Positions 8,083-15,481 of a stretch of 35,961 nucleotides of DNA are shown here, one piece after another. Every line of letters begins with the position of its first letter. Position 1 is the first letter of the stretch. A program made the position numbers and the translations under genes. The notes beneath the pieces were generated by a model, which was not told where the DNA came from, did no database searches, and saw nothing but the letters and a program-made list of their open reading frames with translations. Source of the stretch: Nitrospinota bacterium (lineage in GTDB: Bacteria > Nitrospinota_A > UBA7883); assembly GCA_016207925.1 (NCBI GenBank), contig JACQZB010000083.1, positions 1 through 35,961 of the forward strand, given 5' to 3'.

Positions 8083-9141
8083 ATGCAACCTCGTGTCATT
8101 GCGGTGGTTCTGGTTCTTGCGGTTTCCCTGGGGCTTGGGTATTACGTCAACAGCGCGCTCAAGGCCCGCGTTCCGGAGCCGTCACAGGCCGCCCCGGTGA
8201 GCTTTTCCCTGGACGCCCCCATCAATATAGACTACGACGCCATCCCGCGGGTCATCGCCGAAATCGGCGGCCAGCCGGTGGACCGGGAACGCTATGTGCG
8301 CGCCCTGCGCGGATTCGAGCGCAACGCGCGCCGCGTGGGCCATGGCGGCCCCGCGCCGGACATGGTCGCCCGCGTCAAACAGGACATCCTCGACACGCTT
8401 ATCAACACCGAACTGTTGCTCCAGCGCGCCCAACAGAACGGCGTCACCGTGGCGGACAGCGACGTGGACGCCCAGATTGAGCGTATCCGCGCCAATTTCC
8501 CCGACGCCGACACCTTCGAGCAGACCCTTGAGCGCCAGGGATTGACCGCGGCGGACCTGCGGGAGGAAATCAACCGCGGGCTTCGCATCCAGTTGTTGCT
8601 CGAACGCGAGATCAACCCCCGCGTGCAGGTAAGCGAGGAGGACGCGCGCGCCTACTACGACGGCCACCCGGATGAATACAAGGAAGAGGAAAAGGCGCAC
8701 ACCGCCCACATCCTCGTCCGCGTTGACCCCTCCGCCACCGCGGATCAGCGCGCCGCCGCCCGCGCCAAGGCCGAGGCCGCGCTCGCGCGCGTCACCAAGG
8801 GGGAAGACTTCGCCAAGGTGGCCGCGGAGATCAGCGAAGATCCCGGCAGCGCCCCGCGCGGGGGCGACGTGGGCGCGCTGGCCCGCAACGACGTGGTTCC
8901 CGCTTACGGCGACGCGGCCTTCGCGCTGGAACCCGGCCAGATGTCAGGCGTGGTGGAGTCCCCCTTTGGCTACCACATCATCAAGCTGATCGAGAAAACG
9001 CCGGGGCGCGTGGCGCCCTACGAGGAGGCTCGCGGCGCGATCCTCAACGCGCTTAAGGGGATGAAGACCAACGAGCTGACCCGCGAATACCTGGCCCGCC
9101 TGCGCGGGGAGGTAAAGGTCAAGATTTTCCTGCCATCGTAG
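8083..9141 (+). CDS. Membrane-anchored peptidyl-prolyl isomerase (SurA-N/PpiC)
   Basis: The 352-residue protein begins with a hydrophobic helix (about 5-22) that would anchor or export it. A SurA_N-type chaperone region follows, with IAEIGGQPVDRERYVRAL and repeated paired helices. A parvulin domain comes last, with KAHTAHILVRV, the SEDPGSAPRGGDVG loop and SPFGYHIIKL. These proteins help outer-membrane and periplasmic proteins fold, which fits an organism exporting barrels such as the MtrB-type protein nearby. I chose the ATG at 8083 because the protein-like sequence begins there; the longer open frame from 7855 runs through the tRNA region and is not coding. It is convergent with the DUF1848 gene, 13 bp away. 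Which client proteins it serves is unknown. Confidence 0.88.
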   Translation: MQPRVIAVVLVLAVSLGLGYYVNSALKARVPEPSQAAPVSFSLDAPINIDYDAIPRVIAEIGGQPVDRERYVRALRGFERNARRVGHGGPAPDMVARVKQDILDTLINTELLLQRAQQNGVTVADSDVDAQIERIRANFPDADTFEQTLERQGLTAADLREEINRGLRIQLLLEREINPRVQVSEEDARAYYDGHPDEYKEEEKAHTAHILVRVDPSATADQRAAARAKAEAALARVTKGEDFAKVAAEISEDPGSAPRGGDVGALARNDVVPAYGDAAFALEPGQMSGVVESPFGYHIIKLIEKTPGRVAPYEEARGAILNALKGMKTNELTREYLARLRGEVKVKIFLPS

Positions 9142-9154
9142 GCGCGGCGCCGCG

Positions 9155-10030
9155 TTACAACGCCGGGCCACGCGGCCCGCGGCGGAAATTTTCCAACGCC
9201 GCGGCGGGCGAACGATTGGCGTAGCAGTAGGCGCAGCCCGCGGGGCAAGTGTCATACGCGCCGATGTCCTTGCTGGCGGCGCACCGGCAGCCGAACCGCG
9301 TGGGACGCGGCGCCGCCTCCAGCATTTTTCCCGTAACATCCCCCAAACGCGCGGCGTCCACGCACGCGCCCGGCGGCGCCTCGATAACATCCGCGAATTC
9401 CGGTTCGCAGCAGGTGGCAAGCGCCACCCCCGCGGCGCGCGCCCGTCCCGCCATTTCGCGCAGCAGGCCGCGCAGTTCCGTCCGTTCCGGAGAAAACAGT
9501 CCGACGCCATTTTTTTTTAGCAATGGGTAAAAGTTGCGGTCCAGCTTGCGGTAATGATCCACGAAGGAGACCACGCAAGTGTCCGCCGCTCCCTCAAGCC
9601 GGTCAAGGATTCCCCCGAAGTTTCGCCTGTGCCACTCCGCATCGGTGACGCTGGTCAAAATAACCGGATCGTAGCGCCACACCAGCGCGCGCGGCCCGAA
9701 CTTGCGCGCCACCTCCCGCGCCGCCGCCGCCGCCTTCTCCACGGGAGGGCAGCGCGGATCGAAAAGTTTGGGATAGCCCAGAATCGTCTGCTGGACGTAG
9801 AAGCCGTAGCTCTGGGCGCGCAGTTGGCTGAATTTTGACTTGAGCATCGGGCGCGGATCGCGCGTCCAGAACACGATCCCGTCCACGCTGGCCGCGTCCA
9901 GCGGCACGCGCTCCGTTTTGCCGTTGAAGGGGTTGGGCACCTCGCAGAAGCCCGCCGCGGCGCGCTCCATGAACCAGCCCGAATACCAGGCGGGAATATC
10001 CGTCCGGCGCGACGCGGAAATGATGGTCAT
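9155..10030 (-). CDS. DUF1848 family protein with C-terminal Cys cluster
   Basis: The 291-residue protein matches DUF1848. It begins MTIISASRRTDIPAWYSGW, then NPFNGKTERVPLDAASVDGI, VFWTRDPRPM and FYVQQTILGYP. A C-terminal cluster of Cys (GCRCAASKDIGAY, then CPAGCAYCYAN) could hold an iron-sulfur centre. The family's CxxC-rich tail and TIM-barrel-like spacing have led to comparisons with radical SAM and photoproduct-lyase-like enzymes, but no reaction is established. The ATG at 10030 lies 13 bp after the recN stop, so it is the last gene of the nadK-GGDEF-recN operon. The ribosome site is weak, consistent with translational coupling. Link to DNA repair is only suggested by position. Confidence 0.8.
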   Translation of the reverse strand: MTIISASRRTDIPAWYSGWFMERAAAGFCEVPNPFNGKTERVPLDAASVDGIVFWTRDPRPMLKSKFSQLRAQSYGFYVQQTILGYPKLFDPRCPPVEKAAAAAREVARKFGPRALVWRYDPVILTSVTDAEWHRRNFGGILDRLEGAADTCVVSFVDHYRKLDRNFYPLLKKNGVGLFSPERTELRGLLREMAGRARAAGVALATCCEPEFADVIEAPPGACVDAARLGDVTGKMLEAAPRPTRFGCRCAASKDIGAYDTCPAGCAYCYANRSPAAALENFRRGPRGPAL

Positions 10031-10043
10031 GGGCGATGCGGCG

Positions 10044-11717
10044 TCAGCCGCGTTTGACGCTGGCGAGGGCTTCCTTGGCCCACTTGCGGGCGGCCTTGTC
10101 CGCCTCCTCGCCCGCCGCGCCGCCGGCCATGCGGGCAAGTTCGGCGATCTTTTCCTTCTCGCCCAGGCGGGCGACGGTCACGTTGACCCGGCCGTTTTCC
10201 TCGCTTTTGGTCACGCAAAAGTGCAGGCTGGCCCAGCGCGCCACCTGGGCCAGGTGGGTGACGCAGAACACTTGGCTGCCGCGCGCCAGCGCCGCCATTT
10301 TGGCTCCCAGCCGGTCGGCGGTGACGCCGCCCACGCCGGTGTCAATCTCGTCGAAGATCATCACCGGCGCCGGCTGCGCCCCGGTGATCACCGATTTGAG
10401 CGCCAGCATCAGCCGGCTGATCTCGCCGCCGGAGGCGATTTTGGTCAGCGGTTTGACCGGCTCGCCGGGATTGGCGGAGAACCGCCCGTCGAGCGCGCAG
10501 GGGCTGGCCGGGTCATCCTCATGGCTGATCACCGCCTCCACCGTGGCCTTCTCCAGCGCCAGTTCGGCCAACTGCGCCCCCACGGCGCGGCTGAATTTGG
10601 CGCCTCCCGCCCGGCGCTTTTTATCCAGCGCCAGCGCACGGGCGGCGGCCTTCTCCCCGGTTTCCGCCGCCTGGCGGCGCAGATCCTCCAGGTGGTCGCG
10701 GTCGAACTCCAGCGTGGCAAGCTCGCGGGCGGACTGTTCGTGGAAATGTTGGATTTCCGCTATGCTGTCGCCGTATTTTTTCTTGAGGCTTTTGATCAGC
10801 GCCACCCGGTCGTCAACGACTTCCAGCCGGGCGGGGTCGGCTTCTACGCCATCGGCGTAGGCGCGCAGGGCGGCGGCGGTCTCCTCAAGCTGGATAAGCG
10901 CGGCGTTCGCCGTTTCCGCCAGGGCCGCGGCGGAAGAATCCAGGGCGGCGATGGCGTCCATTCCGGCGCGCGCCTGTCCGGCCAGGTTGATGGCGGAGCC
11001 GTCGCGTTCGTCGAGCGCGTCCAGCGCGCGGCCCGCCAGTTCCAGCAGTTTTTCCGCGTTGCCCAGGCGCGCCTTTTCGGCGGCCAGTTTTTCATCCTCG
11101 CCGGGGATCAATTCTGCTCCGGAGATTTCGGCGCACTGATGCCGCAAAAGGTCAATGCGCCGCTCCATCTCCTTCTGCCCCGTCTCCGCCGCGTCGAGGC
11201 GTTTGCGCGCGGCCTGATGCGCCTCGAAGGCTTCGCGGTACGTTTCGCGCTCGCCGTCGAGCCCCAGGAAGCGGTCGTACAGCGCGCGGTGGGCGCGCGG
11301 ATCCAGCAGCGATTGGCTTTCATGCTGGCCGTGCAGGTCCACCAGCATGGCGCCCGCCGCGCGCATCTGCGCGATGGTGGCCATGGCGCCGTTGAGAAAA
11401 GCGCGCCCCTTGCCTCCCCGCGCCAGCGCGCGCCGGACCAGAAGCTCGCCGTTTTCCGTCTCGAACCCGTTCTCGGCCAGCCACGCCGCCGCGCGCGGCG
11501 CGTCCGCCAGATCGAACACCGCCTCCACGGAGGCCGCGGCCGCGCCGGAGCGTATCATCTCCTCGCTGGCGCGCCCGCCCAGGGCCACCTCCAGCGCGTC
11601 TATCAGGATGGACTTGCCCGCGCCCGTCTCGCCGGTGAGGATATTCAGGCCCGGCCCGAACTCTATCCGCGCCTCGCCGATGATGGCGAAATCGGTGACG
11701 TTAAGTTCGCGCAGCAT
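10044..11717 (-). CDS. recN: DNA repair ATPase RecN
   Basis: The 557-residue SMC-like protein has Walker A GETGAGKS at 29-36 near the N-terminus and a long middle region of charged coiled coil. Its C-terminal half carries the signature region (ASGGEISRLMLALK) and Walker B VMIFDEIDTGVGG. RecN acts in repair of double-strand breaks by recombination. Size and domain order are standard. The ATG at 11717 overlaps the end of the GGDEF gene by 17 bp. NAD kinase just upstream of recN is a frequent bacterial arrangement; here a diguanylate cyclase sits between them. Confidence 0.95.
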   Translation of the reverse strand: MLRELNVTDFAIIGEARIEFGPGLNILTGETGAGKSILIDALEVALGGRASEEMIRSGAAAASVEAVFDLADAPRAAAWLAENGFETENGELLVRRALARGGKGRAFLNGAMATIAQMRAAGAMLVDLHGQHESQSLLDPRAHRALYDRFLGLDGERETYREAFEAHQAARKRLDAAETGQKEMERRIDLLRHQCAEISGAELIPGEDEKLAAEKARLGNAEKLLELAGRALDALDERDGSAINLAGQARAGMDAIAALDSSAAALAETANAALIQLEETAAALRAYADGVEADPARLEVVDDRVALIKSLKKKYGDSIAEIQHFHEQSARELATLEFDRDHLEDLRRQAAETGEKAAARALALDKKRRAGGAKFSRAVGAQLAELALEKATVEAVISHEDDPASPCALDGRFSANPGEPVKPLTKIASGGEISRLMLALKSVITGAQPAPVMIFDEIDTGVGGVTADRLGAKMAALARGSQVFCVTHLAQVARWASLHFCVTKSEENGRVNVTVARLGEKEKIAELARMAGGAAGEEADKAARKWAKEALASVKRG

Positions 11718-12783
11718 GGGCGGCGGCGAGGTCCTCGCCGGTTTTGACCTGGTTGCGGCCGGAGCTTTTGGCCAAATACAACGCCTCGTCGGCGGCGCGC
11801 TGGACGGAGTCATCCGTCATTCCGGCGCCGATCATGGCCAGACCGGCGGAGATGGTGATACGCTCCATCTGGTCGCGCACCACAAATTCGTGTTCCCCCA
11901 CTTCCAGCCGAAGGGCGTTCATCACTCCGGCGGCTTTCTTGGGCGAGGTGTTGCGCAGGATGACGGCGAACTCCTCGCCGCCGTAGCGGAACACGCTGTC
12001 GCGCACGCTCACCCCCGCGCGCAGTTGGCCCGCTATGGCTTTAAGCGCCTTGTCGCCCACCATGTGGCCGTAGGTGTCGTTGATGCGCTTGAAATGGTCA
12101 ATGTCGGCGATGGCCAGCGCGGATTGGCCCCCCTCCCCGCCCGCGCGGCGCGTCTCCTCGGCGAGGGCCTCGTTAAAGGCGCGGCGGTTGAGCAGGCGCG
12201 TCAGGTCGTCGGTGCGGGCCTCCGTGCGCGCGGTTTCCAGGTTGTGCCGCAGTTCGTCGAGCTGGCGGGAGGAGCGCCCCATCTCGTCGCTGATCTCGCG
12301 GTTCTGCTGCGAAATCCGGGTGGTCTCGTCGGCCAGGCCGCGCACGATTTCCGACAGCGTGCGCGCGTCCTGCGGTTCGGCGAAGCGGGTGACCATGGCC
12401 TGCAATTTTTGACCGTAGGTGGCCGAGGCGCCGCTCCACCCCTCCAGGGACTTGACCATCGGTTCGATGATCTTGCGCGAGGCGCCGCTGGCTTCGTCCA
12501 CGGCGCGCATTTCATCGGCGATCTTGCGCTCGCTCTCCTCGCGCAGGTCGCGCCGCAAGAACCGCCGCGTCAGGTCTTCATGCGTCTTTTCGTTGAACAC
12601 CTCGCCGCGGTTGAGCAACTCGTCAATGGCCTGCACCAGTTCCGTCATCGTTCCGCGGAAGTACTCGAACCAGATGCGGTAGTTGTCCGGCGTCAGCGGG
12701 ATGCCCTTGCGCGACATGAAGGGGATCGTGCGCTTGGCGATCTCGGTGGCCCCGGCAGGGGGGCCGCTATGTTGTTCTTCCAC
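11701..12783 (-). CDS. Diguanylate cyclase (GGDEF domain)
   Basis: The 360-residue protein has an N-terminal helical region (1-185) that includes TPDNYRIWFEYFRGTM, a segment common to one group of soluble diguanylate cyclases, then coiled coil. The GGDEF domain (about 190-350) has TDDLTRLLNRRAF at 191-203, ADIDHFKRINDTYGH at 226-240 and GGEEF at 268-272. The intact GGEEF and metal-binding Asp suggest active c-di-GMP synthesis. The inhibitory RxxD site is absent: the matching positions read SVRD, so product feedback through that site is unlikely. No membrane helix is visible. It overlaps nadK by 17 bp upstream and recN by 17 bp downstream. An MshEN-like protein that could bind c-di-GMP is encoded at 19.7 kb. 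Confidence 0.92.
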   Translation of the reverse strand: MEEQHSGPPAGATEIAKRTIPFMSRKGIPLTPDNYRIWFEYFRGTMTELVQAIDELLNRGEVFNEKTHEDLTRRFLRRDLREESERKIADEMRAVDEASGASRKIIEPMVKSLEGWSGASATYGQKLQAMVTRFAEPQDARTLSEIVRGLADETTRISQQNREISDEMGRSSRQLDELRHNLETARTEARTDDLTRLLNRRAFNEALAEETRRAGGEGGQSALAIADIDHFKRINDTYGHMVGDKALKAIAGQLRAGVSVRDSVFRYGGEEFAVILRNTSPKKAAGVMNALRLEVGEHEFVVRDQMERITISAGLAMIGAGMTDDSVQRAADEALYLAKSSGRNQVKTGEDLAAAHAART

Positions 12784-13642
12784 GAAGCCTCTCCCCCCAT
12801 TTAAGTTTGCCGCGCAACAGCTCGTAGTAGCTTTTATACGGCGACTGGATGATGCGCGTCGCTTCCCGCGCCTTGCGGATGCGCAGCCGCATCCCCGGCG
12901 CCATCGCCAGCGCCACCTGGCCGTCGAGGGTGACCGCCGCCTCCCCCCGCGCCGTGGCCGACATGGCCACGCTGATCTCCACGCCGTCGGGAATCACAAT
13001 GGGCCGGTTGGAGAGCGTGTGCGGGCAGATGGGGCTGATGATGATGGCCCCCAGCGACGGATACACGATCGGCCCGCCGGAGGAAAGGTTGTACGCCGTG
13101 GAGCCGGTGGGGGTTGCCAGGATCAAGCCGTCGGCGGTGTAGGAGTTCAGGAACACGCCGTCCACCTCCACGTCCAGATCCACCATCTGGCTGTGCGGCC
13201 CGCGGTGGATGACCACGTCGTTGAGCGCCGTATGCGTTTCGCCGGACTCGCCGCGCTTTTCAACATGAAGGCGCAGCATGATGCGGTCCTCGCAGCGCAT
13301 CTTGCCGGCCAGCGCCATTTCCAGCGCCGGAATCATTTCCTCGTAGGTGAATTCAGTCAAAAAACCAAGGCTCCCCAAGTTCACTCCCAACAGCGGGGCC
13401 GCCGCGCCCTCCATCAGGCGCGCCACGGAGATCATCGTCCCGTCGCCCCCCAGCACCACGATCAGCCCCGCGCGGCGCGCCACGTCGGCGCGCTCCAGGG
13501 TGGAGGTCAACCCCGCCGCCTCGGCGGAACGCCGGTCAATGATATAGTCAACACCCCGTCCGGCTAGCCACGTGGTAAGGCTCACCACCCCCTCCGCCGC
13601 CTGCGGGTGAGTGACTTTGGCGACAATGCCGACCAGGCTCAT
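12767..13642 (-). CDS. nadK: NAD kinase
   Basis: The 291-residue enzyme phosphorylates NAD to NADP. It has the GGDGT motif at 65-69, the NLGSLGFLTEF segment, the NDVVIHRG motif that contacts the substrate, and TADGLILATPTGSTAYN. The C-terminal domain has LSNRPIVIPDG and the DGQ segment. Length and order are normal. I chose the ATG at 13642, where family similarity begins (MSLVGIVAKV); the upstream extension to 13714 looks non-coding. It is the first gene of the nadK-GGDEF-recN-DUF1848 operon and is divergent from bamD. Confidence 0.95.
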   Translation of the reverse strand: MSLVGIVAKVTHPQAAEGVVSLTTWLAGRGVDYIIDRRSAEAAGLTSTLERADVARRAGLIVVLGGDGTMISVARLMEGAAAPLLGVNLGSLGFLTEFTYEEMIPALEMALAGKMRCEDRIMLRLHVEKRGESGETHTALNDVVIHRGPHSQMVDLDVEVDGVFLNSYTADGLILATPTGSTAYNLSSGGPIVYPSLGAIIISPICPHTLSNRPIVIPDGVEISVAMSATARGEAAVTLDGQVALAMAPGMRLRIRKAREATRIIQSPYKSYYELLRGKLKWGERLRGRTT

Positions 13643-13718
13643 GCCGCGGCGCGCCCGGAACTTTGCCCCTGTGGTAACGCCATGCTCACCTTCGGCCTCA
13701 CGTTTTGGAAACAAATCA

Positions 13719-13748
13719 ATTATACTAGGCGGGAAAAGACATGAGCAA
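13719..13748 (-). promoter_or_regulatory. Putative sigma-70 promoter of the nadK operon
   Basis: On the minus strand TATAAT (13724-13719) is preceded at 18 bp by TTGCTC (13748-13743). The start would be near 13712, about 70 nt before the nadK ATG. The -35 overlaps the first codons of bamD, so the two divergent genes would share regulatory space. No convincing forward promoter for bamD was found in the 98-bp gap. Confidence 0.4.
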
Positions 13749-14517
13749 CAAACGGTTCCGCATTCTTACCCGAAGGCTGCTTCCCCTGCTGGCCTTGGCC
13801 GCCGCTTCCGCCTGCCAAAGCGCCCCGGAAGCGCCCAGCCCCGACTCGCAACTGGTCAACAAGGCCAACGAGTCCTACGCCGATGAGCGCTTCACCCAGG
13901 CCGCCGAACGGTACCGCCAGATCAACGACGAACATCCGGATTCCCCCTATCTGCGCCTGGCGCTCCTGGGGCTGGCCGACTCGCTGTACAAGGACACGGA
14001 ATATGTCGAGGCATCGCTGTATTACGAGCGCTTCATCCAGTTGTACCCCCTCGATCCGCTTACGCCGCGCGCGCTGTTTTATCAGGGAATGAGCGCCTAT
14101 CTGGATACCTCCACCAGCGACCGCGACCAGACCAATACGCTCAAATCCATCGAACTGTTCAACTCGTTCCTCGCCGCCTATCCCGCCCATCCGCTGGCGC
14201 CGCTGGCGCGGGAGCGTAAGGGGAACATGGAATCGCAGTTCGCCGAAAGCCATCTGGAGGTGGCCCGCTTCTACTACCGGATCAACCAGAACAACGCCGC
14301 GCTGATCCGCCTGCGGGAGTTCATGCAGGCGTACCCCGCCTCGCCGCTTATGCCGGAGGCGCTGTTCCTGATGGGCGATTGCTACTACCGCGAACAGGCG
14401 TACAAGGAGGCGGGCCGCGCCTTTATCTCCCTTATGGAAAACTATCCCTCCAGCGAATACGCGCCCCAGGCGGCGCGGCTGGCGGAGACCCTTAAGCTGG
14501 AATCCAAAGCGCCATGA
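13741..14517 (+). CDS. bamD: Outer-membrane assembly lipoprotein BamD-like
   Basis: The 258-residue protein begins with a lipoprotein signal: basic MSNKRFRILTRR, a hydrophobic stretch and a lipobox ending at C25 (AASAC). It continues with five TPR-like helical pairs (for example YADERFTQAAERYRQI, then EYVEASLYYERFIQLYP). This matches BamD/YfiO, the essential partner of BamA in inserting outer-membrane barrels. GGGAAAAG lies just before the ATG. Its stop overlaps the start of the DJ-1/PfpI gene (ATGA), so the two are coupled. Similar TPR lipoproteins such as CpoB/YbgF exist, but length, lipobox and repeat pattern fit BamD better. Confidence 0.85.
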   Translation: MSNKRFRILTRRLLPLLALAAASACQSAPEAPSPDSQLVNKANESYADERFTQAAERYRQINDEHPDSPYLRLALLGLADSLYKDTEYVEASLYYERFIQLYPLDPLTPRALFYQGMSAYLDTSTSDRDQTNTLKSIELFNSFLAAYPAHPLAPLARERKGNMESQFAESHLEVARFYYRINQNNAALIRLREFMQAYPASPLMPEALFLMGDCYYREQAYKEAGRAFISLMENYPSSEYAPQAARLAETLKLESKAP

Positions 14518-15047
14518 CGCCCCCGCGCAGCGTTCTGTTCGTCATCGCCCCCGACAAGTTCCGCGACGAGGAATTGCTCCACACCCGCCAGGTTCTCGAA
14601 AAGGCGGGCGCCGAAACCCTCACCGTGTCAACCCGCGCCGGCCCCGCCAAGGGGATGCTGGGGCATGTCGAGCAGGTGGACCTTACCCTCGACGACGTGG
14701 CCGGACGCAATTTCGACGCCTTGGTGGTGGTCGGCGGCTCCGGCTCGCCCGTGGCCCTGTGGGACAATCCGCGCCTGCGCGAGACGATCCAGCGGCATCA
14801 CGCGCTCGGAAAGGTGGTGGGCGCCATCTGCCTTGCGGGCGTGGCGCTGGCGCGCGCGGGAGTTTTGAAAGGGACGCCGGCCACCGTATATAAAACCGAT
14901 GAGACCATGGCGGCCTACCGCGAATGCGGCGTGAAATTCAGTGAGCAGCCGGTGGTGATAAGTGGAAACGTGATAACCGCCAACGGCCCAGCGGCGGCGC
15001 GGGCTTTCGGCCAAGCCATCCGCGACGCCGTGATGGCCGTGAAATGA
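14514..15047 (+). CDS. DJ-1/PfpI family protein
   Basis: The 177-residue protein has the fold's core signatures: SVLFVIAPDKFRDEELLHT with the conserved Glu near residue 19/20, VVVGGSGSP, and the nucleophile elbow VGAICLAGVAL with Cys at C106. The family includes proteases, deglycases and chaperones; which of these applies cannot be told from sequence. The start codon overlaps the bamD stop (ATGA), pointing to co-expression. It ends 15 bp before the convergent small gene. All active-site positions that I can place are present. Confidence 0.88.
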   Translation: MTPPRSVLFVIAPDKFRDEELLHTRQVLEKAGAETLTVSTRAGPAKGMLGHVEQVDLTLDDVAGRNFDALVVVGGSGSPVALWDNPRLRETIQRHHALGKVVGAICLAGVALARAGVLKGTPATVYKTDETMAAYRECGVKFSEQPVVISGNVITANGPAAARAFGQAIRDAVMAVK

Positions 15048-15062
15048 AGTATCGGGAAACCG

Positions 15063-15257
15063 CTACGCCGCGTTGCCGTGGGGGCCGGGGCCGCGCTTGA
15101 TTTTTGAGTAGTGATCGAGGAACTGCGCCACCGCTTCGCTGGTCAACGAGCGTGCCTGCGCCTCATCCGGTGAAATGCGCCGCGCCTCGTCGTAGAAGAT
15201 GTTCACCAAGTCGTAATACCCGGCGCCCAGATTCTCCGCCAACGTTTTAGGACTCAT
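15063..15257 (-). CDS. Small hypothetical protein (64 residues)
   Basis: I do not recognise this protein. It is a short, soluble, mainly helical protein (MSPKTLAENLGAGYYDLVNI, then FYDEARRISPDEAQARS), with an acidic/Arg-rich middle and a Gly/Pro/Asn tail. ATG 15257 has AGGAAA directly upstream and GGAG a little further, which is better than the more distant start at 15305. It is isolated on the minus strand between the DJ-1 gene (convergent) and an AT-rich upstream gap. The coding call rests on the ribosome site and the balanced composition; it could be spurious. Confidence 0.55.
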   Translation of the reverse strand: MSPKTLAENLGAGYYDLVNIFYDEARRISPDEAQARSLTSEAVAQFLDHYSKIKRGPGPHGNAA

Positions 15258-15481
15258 TTTCCTGTTCTCCTTGCCCTTATAACTAGCATGATCGGCGCCA
15301 AACAAAAATCACATTACACCAATTATGCAACTGATGAATAATCATAATATTGCAACGATCAGGACATCTGGCCGGTGTCAGGAAACATAGCGATGCCAGG
15401 GCCGGATTTTCCCTTTTACGTCACTTGTCCAGTCCCGTTTTGCCGGGTGTCAAAAATCCAGCGTCAACATTGGAAGGGGCG
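15258..15481. other. AT-rich intergenic region
   Basis: About 220 bp without a gene. The first 100 bp are much more AT-rich than the flanks and could hold a promoter for the small gene at 15063-15257, but no hexamer pair is convincing. No terminator with a T-run was found for the operon that ends at 15482. Confidence 0.5.

Noticed and set aside
9840-11747. 635-residue open frame on the plus strand across recN
   Set aside because: It lies opposite RecN, which has intact Walker motifs, and its composition is that of an antisense frame.
13719-13726. TATACT as the forward -10 of bamD
   Set aside because: Transcription would start inside or after the ribosome site, and no -35 lies at a suitable distance. 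The minus-strand TATAAT for nadK fits better.
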